From the NCBI RefSeq assembly GCF_021372645.1, contig NZ_JAJFUC010000042.1, forward strand, positions 1 through 64,000: a stretch of 64,000 nt of DNA, read 5' to 3'. The position numbers and the translations under genes were made by a program. The DNA is from Clostridium sp. Lineage in GTDB: Bacteria; Bacillota; Clostridia; Clostridiales; Clostridiaceae. Position 1 is the stretch's first letter, and each line of letters opens with the position of its first letter. Under the pieces are notes generated by a model. The model made no database searches. It worked only from the letters and a program-made list of their open reading frames with translations, and was not told the DNA's origin. Shown here one piece after another: positions 28,119-38,816 of this stretch.

Positions 28119-29969
28119 AAAATATGTGAAAATGCTATTTGCTGTCTTATTATCAATTGACTCAGTTTCAATGAGTTCCTCTAATGTAGCTTTTTTAATA
28201 TTATCAATACTTCCAAATTTCATAAGAAGTGACATTCGCCTTTTCTGTCCAATATTTGGTATATCATCTAATATTGAATGCAATGTCCTCTTATCTCTTA
28301 AACTTCTATGATAAGTAATTGCAAATCTATGAGCTTCATCTTGAATTCTTCTTATTAATTGCATTAAATTAGAACTCCTATTTATCACTAATTCTCTATT
28401 ATTATATATTATTCCTCTTGTTGCATGATGATCATCTTTAACTAATCCACAAACTGGTATACTTATTCCTAATTTAGCTAAAACTTCAAGAGCTATATTC
28501 ACTTGACCCTTTCCACCATCCATCATAATTAAATCTGGAAAATTAGAAAATTTTCCACTAGAAAATTTAATTTCTTTATCTTGGATTTCTTTAATTTCCT
28601 TTAATCCATGAGTAAATCTTCTTTCCAAAATCTCTCTCATACTCTCATAATCATTAGCATTTTTAACAGTTTTTATATGGAATCTTCTATAATCACTACT
28701 TTTAGCTTTTCCATCCTCAAATACAATCATAGAACCAACAGAATCTACTCCCTGTATATTAGATATATCATAAGCTTCTATTCTTAATGGAATACTATCT
28801 AGTTCTAATAAATTTTGCATTTGTTCTAAACAAATTCTATTTATTTCTTTATCTCTTAAAATCTTATCCTTGAATTGGTCTAAAGTAACCTTTGCATTAT
28901 TTTTCACCAATTCTAACATATCTTTTTTCTCACCTTTTATTGGAATTTTAACAAAAACTTTTGATCCCCTTTTTACACTTAGGAATTCTTCTAAAGCTTC
29001 TATTTCATCACTTTCTGGAATATAAATATTTTTAGGCACCTTCGGAGTGCCTCCATAAAATGATATTATAAACTGAGATATAATAATACGATCTTCTTCA
29101 TGAGAACTATTTTCGAGAATAAGATGTTCTCTTCCTGTGACTTTTCCATCTCTTAAGAAGAAAATTTGGATGCAACAGTCCTTTTCACCCTTATACATAT
29201 TAATGAAATCCTCATCACTTTCTTGAGATTTAAATACTTTTTGTTTTTCAGCTATATTTTCTATAGCTAAAATCTTATCTCTTAGTGATGCGGCTTTTTC
29301 GAATTCTAACTTCGAAGAAGCTCCCTGCATTTCTTTTTTTAATTTATTTAATAAAGTTCTATCTCTACCGCTCAGAACATCCATAATTTCATCTATCATA
29401 TTTCTATAATTAACTTTTGAAATATGTCCTTCACATGGAGCTTTACATTTTTTTATGTGATAATTTAAACATGGCCTTGTTTGCTTTCCACCTTCTACAA
29501 TAAATTTCTTGCACGTTCTTAACGGAAAAATTTTTCTTATTAAGCTTATTGTCTCATGTACAGCTCCAGCGTTAGGATATGGTCCAAAATACCTATTCCC
29601 ATCCTTTGCATAATTTCTAGTTATAAACACTTTCGGAAAATCCTCATTAACAGTTATTTTTATAAAAGGATAGAATTTGTCATCTTTTAAGGAAATATTG
29701 TATTTAGGACTATGTTTCTTTATTAAATTACATTCTAATATCAACGCTTCCATTTCAGAATCTGTAACTATATATTCAAATTCGGAAATATTTTTAACCA
29801 TTGCTTTTACTTTTTCTGAATGATTCTTTGAATTTTGAAAGTATTGTCTAACTCTATTTTTTAATACTTTTGCTTTTCCTACATAAATAATTTCTCCAAG
29901 AGTGTTTTTCATTAAATACACTCCCGGTTTATCTGGTAAAATTTTTAATTGTGCCTTAAAATCAAACAT
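28104..29969 (-). CDS. uvrC: Excinuclease ABC subunit UvrC
   Basis: Makes both incisions of nucleotide excision repair with UvrB. 621 residues: GIY-YIG endonuclease domain (PGVYLMKN, IIYVGKA), the four-Cys region ending in PCLNYHIKKCKAPCEG, a UVR motif (KLEFEKAASLRDKI), an RNase H-like nuclease domain (MMDGGKGQVN) and C-terminal helix-hairpin-helix (ILDDIPNIGQKRR). AAAGGAGGTGG precedes ATG 29969. It ends the FHA-ftsW-PBP-uvrC unit, 30 bases after the PBP gene. Its final residues RNVK come from a dispersed element. Confidence 0.95.
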   Translation of the reverse strand: MFDFKAQLKILPDKPGVYLMKNTLGEIIYVGKAKVLKNRVRQYFQNSKNHSEKVKAMVKNISEFEYIVTDSEMEALILECNLIKKHSPKYNISLKDDKFYPFIKITVNEDFPKVFITRNYAKDGNRYFGPYPNAGAVHETISLIRKIFPLRTCKKFIVEGGKQTRPCLNYHIKKCKAPCEGHISKVNYRNMIDEIMDVLSGRDRTLLNKLKKEMQGASSKLEFEKAASLRDKILAIENIAEKQKVFKSQESDEDFINMYKGEKDCCIQIFFLRDGKVTGREHLILENSSHEEDRIIISQFIISFYGGTPKVPKNIYIPESDEIEALEEFLSVKRGSKVFVKIPIKGEKKDMLELVKNNAKVTLDQFKDKILRDKEINRICLEQMQNLLELDSIPLRIEAYDISNIQGVDSVGSMIVFEDGKAKSSDYRRFHIKTVKNANDYESMREILERRFTHGLKEIKEIQDKEIKFSSGKFSNFPDLIMMDGGKGQVNIALEVLAKLGISIPVCGLVKDDHHATRGIIYNNRELVINRSSNLMQLIRRIQDEAHRFAITYHRSLRDKRTLHSILDDIPNIGQKRRMSLLMKFGSIDNIKKATLEELIETESIDNKTANSIFTYFRNVK

Positions 29970-29999
29970 AATATCCACCTCCTTTTACAATATACATTG

Positions 30000-31478
30000 C
30001 TATTTAGCCAGTTCTGCCTGAATAACTTTTCCTGCTATTGGAGCTGCTGCACTTGCTCCATATCCTCCATTTTCTACTATTACTGCAACTGCGACCTTTG
30101 GATTATTTGCTGGTGCAAATCCAATAAACCACGAATGAGGTTTGGCACTTTGACCATTAGCAAGATTATAATCTGCTGTACCTGTTTTACCAGCAGCATC
30201 AGTTCCCTGGAAAAAACCCCAAGAAGAATTAACTTTAGAATCAACTAGATTTTTCATATAATCTTTTATAGTAGCTGCATTAGTTGTACTAAGAACTTGT
30301 TTATATACTTTTGAATCTATAGTTTTAACCACGTTTCCATCTTTATCAATTACTGAATTAACAAGTCTTGGTTCCATCATCTTTCCATTATTAGCTATAG
30401 TACTTGAAATTAAAGCCATTTGCATTGGTGTTGCTAAAATGCTACTTTGCCCAATTCCTGTTTGTGCTATACTACCAACCTCTGCCTTAGTTAACTTTGG
30501 AAATTGACTTTGAGTTATATTAAATCCATCCCCCTCAATGGTACTATTAAAGCCATATTTTTCAGCAGTAGTTTTTAACTTATCATTTCCAAGTTCCATT
30601 GCTAATGTACCAAATACAAAGTTACTTGATAATCTAAATGCCTCTTTTAAATTTATAGTTCCATTAACTTCTCCATTATCATTACTTAAAGATTGCTTTT
30701 CATTAAATACGATTTTCCCAGTATCATCAAATGTCCTTCTTGTAACATCTGGCATGTTTTCTAAAGCACTGCTAAGAGTAACAGTTTTAAATGTTGACCC
30801 TGGAGGATAAAGTCCTGATGTTGCTCTATTTATAAGTGGACTATTATCTGCTGTACCTGCATTTGCTGCTTTCATTGAACTTTCCAAATCATTAGGATTG
30901 TACGTTGGCTTTGAAACCATGGCAAGTACTTCTCCTGTTTTCGGATTTAGCGCAACTACAGCTCCCTTACTATTCCCAAGAGCATCATATGCTATCTTTT
31001 GAAGCGCAGGATCTAACGTAGTTATAACCCCATTACCAATCTTAATATCATCTTCTTTTCTGCTTTTAAAAATTTCTTTTAATTTATCCATGCTAAAGTC
31101 TTTAGCTAAGTTTAGAAAATTGTTTGTAAGCTTATTGTATGTTGTTAATTGACTATCATAATTTGCTTCTAAGCCTGTTAATCCATACCTCGGATCTACA
31201 TATCCTAAAGCATGAACATATAAATCTCCATTAACATAAGTTCTTTTTTGTGTAAGCGCATCTACTCTTTCACTTTTTGTCAATGAATTTTTATTTCTAT
31301 CATATATAGTTCCTCTTAACACTTCATTTCTTCTTGCCCATAGCCTTTGATTTCCTTGTTGATCTGCTATATTAGGTGCTGAAAAAACTTGAAAATATGC
31401 AATATATGAGATGAGAGCTACAAAGCAAAATATAAAAACTACCATTACTTGTTTTATACTATTAGAAACATCTTTCAT
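30000..31478 (-). CDS. Penicillin-binding protein, class B transpeptidase
   Basis: Membrane-anchored D,D-transpeptidase that cross-links peptidoglycan. 492 residues: one N-terminal membrane helix (10-30), a short dimerisation region (RGTIYDRNKNSL) and the transpeptidase domain with STFK (228-231), SSN (284-286) and KTG (431-433). It is short for a class B PBP and resembles PbpA of actinobacteria and clostridia. It lies 2 bases after the FtsW/RodA gene, its cognate glycan polymerase, with the ribosome site inside the end of that gene. This pairing suggests a dedicated elongation or sporulation complex. Confidence 0.9.
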   Translation of the reverse strand: MKDVSNSIKQVMVVFIFCFVALISYIAYFQVFSAPNIADQQGNQRLWARRNEVLRGTIYDRNKNSLTKSERVDALTQKRTYVNGDLYVHALGYVDPRYGLTGLEANYDSQLTTYNKLTNNFLNLAKDFSMDKLKEIFKSRKEDDIKIGNGVITTLDPALQKIAYDALGNSKGAVVALNPKTGEVLAMVSKPTYNPNDLESSMKAANAGTADNSPLINRATSGLYPPGSTFKTVTLSSALENMPDVTRRTFDDTGKIVFNEKQSLSNDNGEVNGTINLKEAFRLSSNFVFGTLAMELGNDKLKTTAEKYGFNSTIEGDGFNITQSQFPKLTKAEVGSIAQTGIGQSSILATPMQMALISSTIANNGKMMEPRLVNSVIDKDGNVVKTIDSKVYKQVLSTTNAATIKDYMKNLVDSKVNSSWGFFQGTDAAGKTGTADYNLANGQSAKPHSWFIGFAPANNPKVAVAVIVENGGYGASAAAPIAGKVIQAELAK

Positions 31479-31480
31479 TT

Positions 31481-32701
31481 TTAGCCCTCCTCTGATATTT
31501 TTTGAAGTATTGCCAATGCAAAGAACATACTTAGTATGGAAGATCCGCCATAACTAACAAGCGGTAATGTAATTCCTGTAAGCGGTATTACTGCGAACAC
31601 ACCACCAATTATAACCAATACCTGGCAAGCTATCATAGCACTCATTCCTATTGTACTAAGTTGTGAAAACTTATCTTTAACTCTAAATGATGCTCTCATA
31701 CCTCTATAGAAAAATAAGAAATATATTATCATAATACCAAGACCAAATACCATTCCTAATTCTTCACAAATTACTGCAAAGATATAATCTGAAGTATTAA
31801 CTGGCACAAATCCTGGATACCCTTCTCCAAGTCCTGATCCAAACATTCCACCTGAAGAAACTGCATATAATCCTTGGACTATTTGGTACCCTTCTGTATT
31901 TGAATATTTCCATGGATTCCTCCAAATCAATATTCTTTCTCTTACATGCGGAAATAACTGGTATGCAAGAAATGAACCAACTATAAATGATATAAAAGTA
32001 ATTACTACATATTTTTTCTTTCCAGTAGCAACATAAAGCATTGTTATTGCAATACCAAAAAATATTAAAGCTGAACCTAAATCTTTTTGCATAAACAAAC
32101 ATCCTAATGAATACATAACTACTAATGCAGGTTGCCAAAGCTGTTTAAGATCCTCTATAATATTATTTTTATCTTCGTAATCTTTTAATACGGATGCAAG
32201 ATAAATTACAAAACTGATTTTACCAAATTCAGATGGTTGAAATCCCATGCCTCCAATCATAACCCAGTTAGTTGCCCCATAAACTTCTTTTCCAAAAATT
32301 AATGCCATAGGCATAAATATAATAGTTATAATCAAATAGATTTTCTTATATTTTGCAAAGTTTCTTAAGTCTGGGATTGCTACTACTAACGCAATAAATA
32401 TAATAATGCCAGCAGTAAACCACATTAATTGCTTAATTGCAGTGCTAGTATCCAATCGATACAATACAGCCATACCTATAACTGACAATATACATGCAAA
32501 TATTATTAAAAATTTATCTCCATGTGGATAAAATTTTCTAATTAAAATCTGAGTAATTGTTAATAACACGCATACTATTAACCCCATATATATTGCGCCC
32601 ATATCCATAGGATCCTTTAATATAGCTATATTGGTAAAAAGAGCCATACACAAAAGATAAGTTAAGATTAATAACTTTACCTCATCCTTTTTAATCTTCA
32701 A
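31481..32701 (-). CDS. FtsW/RodA/SpoVE family glycan polymerase
   Basis: A 406-residue SEDS-family membrane protein with about ten helices. It polymerises lipid II into glycan strands with a partner PBP. Recognised blocks are FQPSEFGKISFVIYLAS, the DLGSALIFFGI segment and the C-terminal YGGSSILSMFFALAIL. The start is TTG with GAGGTG 8 bases upstream. Which of FtsW, RodA or SpoVE it equals cannot be said from sequence. Its operon partners are an FHA protein and a PBP, as in the mycobacterial fha-rodA-pbpA group. Confidence 0.9.
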   Translation of the reverse strand: MKIKKDEVKLLILTYLLCMALFTNIAILKDPMDMGAIYMGLIVCVLLTITQILIRKFYPHGDKFLIIFACILSVIGMAVLYRLDTSTAIKQLMWFTAGIIIFIALVVAIPDLRNFAKYKKIYLIITIIFMPMALIFGKEVYGATNWVMIGGMGFQPSEFGKISFVIYLASVLKDYEDKNNIIEDLKQLWQPALVVMYSLGCLFMQKDLGSALIFFGIAITMLYVATGKKKYVVITFISFIVGSFLAYQLFPHVRERILIWRNPWKYSNTEGYQIVQGLYAVSSGGMFGSGLGEGYPGFVPVNTSDYIFAVICEELGMVFGLGIMIIYFLFFYRGMRASFRVKDKFSQLSTIGMSAMIACQVLVIIGGVFAVIPLTGITLPLVSYGGSSILSMFFALAILQKISEEG

Positions 32702-32731
32702 TCCATATCACCTCTTACGTTTATTGCTTTT

Positions 32732-32788
32732 AGGCACATTCAAAAAAATAACAAGTCAGTATGCTAACTTATTTTCTTTGATATGCCT
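32732..32788 (-). repeat. AGGCATAT hairpin element, copy E
   Basis: A clean 57-bp copy bounded by AGGCACAT (32732-32739) and ATATGCCT (32781-32788), between the FHA gene and ftsW. It must be read through if the four genes form one transcript. Confidence 0.75.
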
Positions 32789-32893
32789 TGATTTTTTTTG
32801 TAAAGCCCAGTAGAAGATATCCTGTACATAATCTTCTCCTGAGCCTAATTCATCTAAATTCTTTAATTTATACCTAGCCAACTGTAATATCTC
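32756..32893 (-). pseudogene. Possible gene remnant between FHA and ftsW
   Basis: An open stretch of 45 codons follows two stop codons and contains a protein-like run (LARYKLKNLDELGSGEDY, then VQDIFYWALQKK). It then runs into copy E of the hairpin element. There is no convincing start or ribosome site. It may be the end of a decayed gene or chance; I recognise no family. Confidence 0.25.
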
Positions 32894-32918
32894 TTACTAT
32901 CTACTGTACTTCCGATTC

Positions 32919-33362
32919 TTACCTTAAAATCTTAAAAACTGATGTTCCAATCTTTATTTCATCTTTATTCGCTAATTTCGCTTTACCACTTATCTTGTTT
33001 GCATTTAAATAGGTACCATTTGTGCTATTCAAATCTTCTATAAATAATGAATCATTTCTCACTATAATTTTTGCATGATTTCCAGAAACATGTTTATCGC
33101 ATAAAACAATTGAATTATCATCTTTTCTCCCTATTGTTAAATCTGACCTTATAGGAATAATAGACCCATCTTTTAAATCTTTACTATTTCCTGAATTTAT
33201 TATTTCTAATCCATAATTTCCTTTGACCATTGATGGTCGTTTCTTCTTACCCCCATTTTTAACATCCTTATACATTATCTTTAATGCATAGTATATTATT
33301 ACGTATAGTATAACAATAAAAACTACTCCAAAAGCTCCAGCAATTATTTTTGAAAAACTCAT
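32919..33362 (-). CDS. Membrane-anchored FHA-domain protein
   Basis: 147 residues: an N-terminal membrane helix (about 5-27), a basic linker (KNGGKKKRP) and a forkhead-associated domain (about 70-145) with LTIGRKDDNSIVL, VSGNHAKI and LNSTNGTYLN. These are the phosphothreonine-binding residues of the family. It probably couples Ser/Thr kinase signals to the FtsW/PBP pair encoded next to it, as in actinobacteria; this is inference from context. Confidence 0.85.
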   Translation of the reverse strand: MSFSKIIAGAFGVVFIVILYVIIYYALKIMYKDVKNGGKKKRPSMVKGNYGLEIINSGNSKDLKDGSIIPIRSDLTIGRKDDNSIVLCDKHVSGNHAKIIVRNDSLFIEDLNSTNGTYLNANKISGKAKLANKDEIKIGTSVFKILR

Positions 33363-33391
33363 ATTTTCACCTCAATATCTATTACTGTGTC

Positions 33392-33450
33392 ATAGGCCTC
33401 TAAAAAAATAACTATCCAAAGATATTATTCATATTTTACGTGTGCCCTAT
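33392..33450. repeat. Degenerate AGGCATAT-type element, copy F
   Basis: Retains AGGCCTCTAAAAAAATAAC at one end and GTGTGCCCTAT at the other, but the centre no longer pairs. It lies between uvrA and the FHA gene. Confidence 0.4.
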
Positions 33451-33497
33451 TAATGATTATACAACAAAAAGGCAAATATGCCATACTAAAAGTATTA

Positions 33498-33575
33498 CTT
33501 TTCAATTAACAATGTACTTTCAATACACAATTAACAGTTAATACTGCTTAATTATAGTACAATTTCCTTTGAAAA
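33498..33575. repeat. ACAATT-mosaic element after uvrA
   Basis: CAATTAACAATGTAC, ACACAATTAACAGTTAAT and GTACAATTTCC words clustered directly downstream of uvrA. Same family as at 36421 and 38697. Confidence 0.5.
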
Positions 33576-33583
33576 TTGAATTA

Positions 33584-36409
33584 CTAAAATAATATTTTTT
33601 TTAAATATTTTCCTGTATATGATGCTTCAACATTGCATAGTTCTTCTGGAGTTCCTGCTTTAATAAGAGTTCCGCCCTTATCTCCACCTTCTGGTCCTAA
33701 ATCAATTAAATAATCTGCACATTTTATCACATCTAGATTATGTTCAATTACAACTACAGTATTCCCTGATTCCACCAATCTTTGAAGTATTTTTATTAAT
33801 CTACTAACATCACCTACATGTAATCCCGTTGTTGGCTCATCTAATATGTACAGTGTCTTTCCTGTACTTCTTTTTGACAATTCAGATGCTAATTTTATTC
33901 TTTGAGCCTCTCCACCTGATAATTGAGTTGATGGCTGACCTAATCTAATATATCCAAGTCCTACATCATTTAATGTTCTTAATTTATTTTCTATCCTAGG
34001 TATATTTTCAAAAAATTTCACTGCTTCTTCAACTGTCATGTTTAATATATCGTCTATATTTTTACCTTTGTACTTAACCTCTAGTGTTTCCCTATTGTAT
34101 CTCTTACCTTTGCAAACTTCACATGGTACATATACATCAGATAAAAATTGCATTTCTATTTTTATAATTCCATCTCCTGAACAAGCCTCACATCTTCCAC
34201 CTTTAACATTAAAACTAAATCTTCCTGGTTTATACCCTCTCATTTTAGCTTCTTGAGTTTGTGAAAAAAGTTCTCTTATTATATCGAATGTACCTGTATA
34301 AGTGGCTGGATTAGAACGTGGTGTTCTTCCTATTGGGCTTTGATTTATATCTATTATTTTATCTATATTTTCATATCCAATTATTTCTTTATGCCTTCCC
34401 ACAGGATTTTTACTTTTATTTACCATTTTATTTAATCCCTTATAAAGAATTTCATTTACCAAAGTACTTTTCCCAGACCCTGAAACACCTGTAACTGCTG
34501 TTAATGTTCCAAGTGGAATTGATATATTTATGTTCTTTAAGTTATTTTCTTTCGCTCCTATGATTTTTATATTTTGTTCATTACCTTTTCTTCTTATTTC
34601 AGGTACTTTAATTAATTTCTTTTCTGTTAAGTATTGACCTGTTATAGATTTTTCACAAGCCTTAACTTCATCAAGAGTTCCAGCAACAACAACTTCTCCT
34701 CCATGTTCACCTGCGCCAGGTCCAATATCAACAATATAGTCAGCTTCTTTTATAGTATCCTCATCATGTTCTACAACTATTACTGTATTCCCAACATCTC
34801 TTAAATTTTTTAGAGTTTGTATTAGTCTATCATTATCTCTTTGGTGCAAACCAATACTCGGTTCATCTAAAATATATAAAACACCCATAAGTGACGAACC
34901 TATTTGAGTTGCAAGTCTTATTCTTTGAGATTCTCCTCCTGATAAAGTTCCTGAATTCCTTGATAAACTTAAGTAATCAAGCCCTACATCCAATAAAAAT
35001 TGTAGCCTGTTTTTAATCTCTTTTATAATTTGTTCACTAATAATTCCATTCTTTTCTGAAAATTCTATTCCATTTATAAAATCTAATTCTTCTCTTATTG
35101 GCATACTCGTAAGTTCAAATACATTTTTCCCACCAACAGTAACTGCTAATGCATCATCCTTTAATCTTGAACCTTTACATTTAGGGCAAAAATCATTACT
35201 CATATATTGCTCTATTTCACCCTTTATCATATCTGAATTAGTTTCTCTATATCTTCTATTCAAAGAATTTATTTCTCCATCGAATGCATAATTATATATT
35301 GCCTTAACGCCCTCTTTTGTATATTCAACTTTAAGTTTATTTCCTTTTGTACCATATAAAAGTAAATCTACATTTTTCTTATCTAAATCTTTTATAGGAG
35401 CATTTAAGTCTAGTCCATATTCTCTACTTAAAGCTTGAAGTATGGCATAAGTCCATGATTCTTCTTTAAGTCTTCCATTACCCCAACTAGCTACAGCACC
35501 TTCCATAATACTTAATTCTTTATTTGGAATTACTAATTTCTCATCTATTTCAATTAATGTTCCAAGTCCATCACAATGATCACACTTACCAAATGGAGAA
35601 TTAAATGAAAATAACCTAGGTGCTAATTCATCAATGCTTATTCCACATTCTGCACAAGCAAATTTTTCACTAAATAAAGTATCCTGTCCTCCAATAATAC
35701 TTGCTATTGCTAAACCTTCTCCTATTTTTAATGATGCTTCTATAGACTCTGCAAGTCTTCCTTCAATTCCTTCTTTTATAACAATTCTATCTATAACAGC
35801 TTCAATATTATGTTTTTTATTTTTATCTAATTTTACTTCTTCTTCAGTTAAATCATAAATTTCGCCATCAATCCTAGCTCTTACAAATCCATTTTTCTTT
35901 ATATTTTCTAATACTTTTTCATGGGTTCCTTTTCTTCCTTTAATTATAGGCGCTAATATTTGAAGCTTTGTTTTATCCCTATAATTCATAATCTTATCCA
36001 CAATTTGATCAACAGATTGTTGAGTAATTTCTTTTCCACACTTTGGACAATGCGGAGTTCCAACTCTTGCATATAGTAATCTTAAATAATCATAAATTTC
36101 TGTTATTGTTCCAACTGTAGATCTTGGATTTTTGCTTGTAGTCTTTTGATCTATTGATATAGCTGGTGATAGCCCTTCTATGTACTCAACATCTGGCTTA
36201 TCCATTTGACCTAAAAATTGTCTTGCATAGGAAGATAATGATTCTACATATCTTCTTTGTCCCTCTGCATACAAAGTATCAAAAGCTAATGACGACTTAC
36301 CTGAACCTGATAAACCTGTAAATACAATTAACTTATCTCTTGGTATTTCTAAACTAACATTCTTTAAATTATTAACCTTGGCACCTTTGATTATTATCTT
36401 ATCGTTCAT
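33584..36409 (-). CDS. uvrA: Excinuclease ABC subunit UvrA
   Basis: Damage-recognition ATPase of nucleotide excision repair, 941 residues. It has two ABC modules, each with Walker A ([18 protein letters not shown]), a signature ([16 protein letters not shown]) and Walker B ([20 protein letters not shown]). Zinc modules are visible as CAECG...CDHCDG and CEACSG...CEVCKG. ATG 36409 has GGGGG at a suitable distance. uvrB lies upstream on the same strand, separated by 224 bp of dispersed repeat, so they may be transcribed together or separately. Confidence 0.97.
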   Translation of the reverse strand: MNDKIIIKGAKVNNLKNVSLEIPRDKLIVFTGLSGSGKSSLAFDTLYAEGQRRYVESLSSYARQFLGQMDKPDVEYIEGLSPAISIDQKTTSKNPRSTVGTITEIYDYLRLLYARVGTPHCPKCGKEITQQSVDQIVDKIMNYRDKTKLQILAPIIKGRKGTHEKVLENIKKNGFVRARIDGEIYDLTEEEVKLDKNKKHNIEAVIDRIVIKEGIEGRLAESIEASLKIGEGLAIASIIGGQDTLFSEKFACAECGISIDELAPRLFSFNSPFGKCDHCDGLGTLIEIDEKLVIPNKELSIMEGAVASWGNGRLKEESWTYAILQALSREYGLDLNAPIKDLDKKNVDLLLYGTKGNKLKVEYTKEGVKAIYNYAFDGEINSLNRRYRETNSDMIKGEIEQYMSNDFCPKCKGSRLKDDALAVTVGGKNVFELTSMPIREELDFINGIEFSEKNGIISEQIIKEIKNRLQFLLDVGLDYLSLSRNSGTLSGGESQRIRLATQIGSSLMGVLYILDEPSIGLHQRDNDRLIQTLKNLRDVGNTVIVVEHDEDTIKEADYIVDIGPGAGEHGGEVVVAGTLDEVKACEKSITGQYLTEKKLIKVPEIRRKGNEQNIKIIGAKENNLKNINISIPLGTLTAVTGVSGSGKSTLVNEILYKGLNKMVNKSKNPVGRHKEIIGYENIDKIIDINQSPIGRTPRSNPATYTGTFDIIRELFSQTQEAKMRGYKPGRFSFNVKGGRCEACSGDGIIKIEMQFLSDVYVPCEVCKGKRYNRETLEVKYKGKNIDDILNMTVEEAVKFFENIPRIENKLRTLNDVGLGYIRLGQPSTQLSGGEAQRIKLASELSKRSTGKTLYILDEPTTGLHVGDVSRLIKILQRLVESGNTVVVIEHNLDVIKCADYLIDLGPEGGDKGGTLIKAGTPEELCNVEASYTGKYLKKILF

Positions 36410-36420
36410 AACAACCCCCA

Positions 36421-36633
36421 CAATTCAGTTAACAGTTAACAAGTAACAGTTAACAATTAATGTTGAAATTCCTTGACGGAATTTCTAAAAAAACTTCATA
36501 TCAACATCCTATCTTAATATATAATTCTATTTAGCAATTGACAGTTAATACCTTTTAGAATACCTTATTGACAAGTAACAGTTAATAGTACGATTCTTTA
36601 AAGGAAATCTCCCGAAATTATAATTATTCACTG
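36421..36633. repeat. ACAATT-mosaic repeat between uvrB and uvrA
   Basis: The whole gap consists of repeated TTAACAGTTAACAAGTAACAG-like words, with a GAAATTCC/GGAATTTC inverted pair near 36467-36486. No gene or clear promoter is visible. Confidence 0.6.
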
Positions 36634-38601
36634 TTAACTCTTAACTGAGTTAATTATGTCTCTAAGTTCAGCTGCTCTCTCAAATTGCAGATTTTTTGCA
36701 GCTAATAACATTTCTTCTGTATATTCTTTAATTAACTTATCCTTTTCCTTCTTAGTAAGTTTCTTCTTGCCTTCTACCTTATAGTCTGCTACTTCTTCAG
36801 CAATCTTTGTAGCTTCTATAATGTCTCTTACCTCTTTAATTATAGTTGTTGGAATTATTCCATTCTTGCTGTTGTATTCTTTTTGTATAGCTCTTCTTCT
36901 TTCTGTTTCCTTTAAGGCTTTATCCATGGATTTTGTTATATTATCTGCATACATTATAACTTTACTTTCTGAATTTCTAGCTGCTCTTCCAATTGTTTGC
37001 ATCAAGGATGTTTCTGACCTTAGAAATCCTTCTTTATCAGCATCTAAAATTGCAACTAAAGCAACTTCTGGTATATCTAAACCTTCTCTTAAAAGGTTTA
37101 TTCCAACTAATACATCATATTCACCAAGCCTTAAATCTCTTATAATTTTCATTCTTTCCAGAGTATCAATATCTGAATGCATATAAGTGGCTTTAACACC
37201 AAGCTCTATTAAATACTTAGTTAAATCTTCTGCCATACGTTTAGTCAAAGTTGTTATTAATGTTCTAAATCCACATTCTTTAGCTTTATTAACTTCTCCA
37301 TATAAATCATCTATTTGTCCTTTGATTGGTCTTATAATGATTTCTGGATCTAATAATCCTGTAGGTCTTATAATTTGTTCAGCAATTTCTTCTGAATGAT
37401 CTATTTCATAAGCAGCTGGAGTTGCACTCACAAAAACCACTTGATTAATTTTCTTTTCAAATTCTTCAAACTTTAGCGGCCTATTATCATATGCACATGG
37501 AAGTCTAAATCCATAATCAACTAAAGTATTTTTTCTAGATCTATCTCCAGCATACATTGCTCTGACTTGAGGCAATGTTACATGACTTTCATCAACAAAC
37601 ATAAAAAAGTCTTTTGGAAAATAATCTATCAAAGTTTTAGGTGGTGTTCCAGAAGCTCTACCATCCAATATTCTTGAATAATTCTCTATACCACTGCAAT
37701 ATCCCATCTCCTTTATCATCTCAATATCAAAGTTAGTTCTCTGTCTTAATCTTTGAGCTTCTAAAAGTTTATCTTGAGCATTAAGTTCTCTCAATCTTTC
37801 CTCTAATTCACCTTCAATAATTCCAATTGATTTCTCAACAGTTTCTCTAGAAGTTGCAAAGTGGGAAGCAGGAGTTATTGCTACATGATTTCTTTCTCCA
37901 AGGATAGTTCCTGTTAAAACATCAAATTCTCTTATTCTATCAATTTCGTCTCCAAAGAATTCAATTCTAATTCCCTTGCCTGAATATGATGCTGGAATTA
38001 TATCTAAAGAATCGCCTCTAACTCTGAAGGTTCCTCTTGAAAAATCTATATCATTTCGCTCATATTGAATTTCTATAAGCTTTTTTATAACTTCATTTCT
38101 TTCTTTTTCCATTCCAGTTCGAAGGCTTATGGTTAATTTTTTATATTCATCCGGATTACCCAGCCCATATATACAAGAAACAGATGCCACAATTATTACA
38201 TCTCTTCTTTCAAAAAGAGCTGATGTAGCTGAATGCCTTAATTTATCTATTTCATCATTTATAGATGCATCCTTTTCTATAAAGGTATCTGTTTGGGGTA
38301 CATATGCTTCTGGTTGATAATAGTCGTAGTAAGACACAAAATATTCAACTATATTATCTGGAAAAAACTCCTTAAATTCTGAGCATAACTGTGCTGCTAA
38401 AGTTTTATTATGAGCTAAAATTATAGTAGGTCTTTGCAACTTTTCTATAATATTTGCCATAGTAAATGTTTTTCCTGAACCAGTCACCCCAAGCAAAGTT
38501 TGGCATCTATTATTATGCTTTATTGAATTCACTAACTTATTAATAGCTTGTGGCTGATCTCCTGTAGGTCTAAATTTAGAATATATTTTAAATTCTCCCA
38601 T
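36634..38601 (-). CDS. uvrB: Excinuclease ABC subunit UvrB
   Basis: Helicase-like damage verifier of nucleotide excision repair, 655 residues. Walker [10 protein letters not shown], the beta-hairpin [12 protein letters not shown], the DESHVTLPQ box, helicase motifs ([22 protein letters not shown]) and the C-terminal UVR domain ([13 protein letters not shown]) are all present. CGGAGG precedes ATG 38601, eight codons inside the frame. Confidence 0.97.
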   Translation of the reverse strand: MGEFKIYSKFRPTGDQPQAINKLVNSIKHNNRCQTLLGVTGSGKTFTMANIIEKLQRPTIILAHNKTLAAQLCSEFKEFFPDNIVEYFVSYYDYYQPEAYVPQTDTFIEKDASINDEIDKLRHSATSALFERRDVIIVASVSCIYGLGNPDEYKKLTISLRTGMEKERNEVIKKLIEIQYERNDIDFSRGTFRVRGDSLDIIPASYSGKGIRIEFFGDEIDRIREFDVLTGTILGERNHVAITPASHFATSRETVEKSIGIIEGELEERLRELNAQDKLLEAQRLRQRTNFDIEMIKEMGYCSGIENYSRILDGRASGTPPKTLIDYFPKDFFMFVDESHVTLPQVRAMYAGDRSRKNTLVDYGFRLPCAYDNRPLKFEEFEKKINQVVFVSATPAAYEIDHSEEIAEQIIRPTGLLDPEIIIRPIKGQIDDLYGEVNKAKECGFRTLITTLTKRMAEDLTKYLIELGVKATYMHSDIDTLERMKIIRDLRLGEYDVLVGINLLREGLDIPEVALVAILDADKEGFLRSETSLMQTIGRAARNSESKVIMYADNITKSMDKALKETERRRAIQKEYNSKNGIIPTTIIKEVRDIIEATKIAEEVADYKVEGKKKLTKKEKDKLIKEYTEEMLLAAKNLQFERAAELRDIINSVKS

Positions 38602-38696
38602 TAAACTACCTCCGCGTTCGAACAAACATTCGCATTATATATATATTTTACTTTTCCTTAGCTATTAAGTCAACAACTTATGTTATTTATTTTTTT

Positions 38697-38775
38697 AATT
38701 TACAATGGACAATTGACAATTATGGTTCAATTTTCTTTAGGAATTGAATCATTAATTGTAAATTGTATAAATCCA
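38697..38775. repeat. ACAATT-mosaic element upstream of uvrB
   Basis: TTTACAATGGACAATTGACAATT near one end and ATTGTAAATTGTATAAAT at the other, in inverted orientation, with a GGTTCAATTTTC...GGAATTGAATC centre. This is a small inverted-repeat unit of the family. Confidence 0.5.
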
Positions 38776-38790
38776 CATACATTAAAGAAA

Positions 38791-38809
38791 AAGATGGCTA
38801 AGCCATCTT
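38791..38809 (-). terminator. Terminator of the ftsE-ftsX-ctpA-PDZ operon
   Basis: AAGATGGCT/AGCCATCTT hairpin followed on the minus strand by TTTTTC, 8 bases past the PDZ gene. Confidence 0.75.
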
Positions 38810-38816
38810 GTATAAA

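Noticed and set aside
36421-36633. CRISPR-like array in the uvrB-uvrA gap
   Set aside because: The repeated words are short, irregularly spaced and variable, with no constant repeat and unique spacers.
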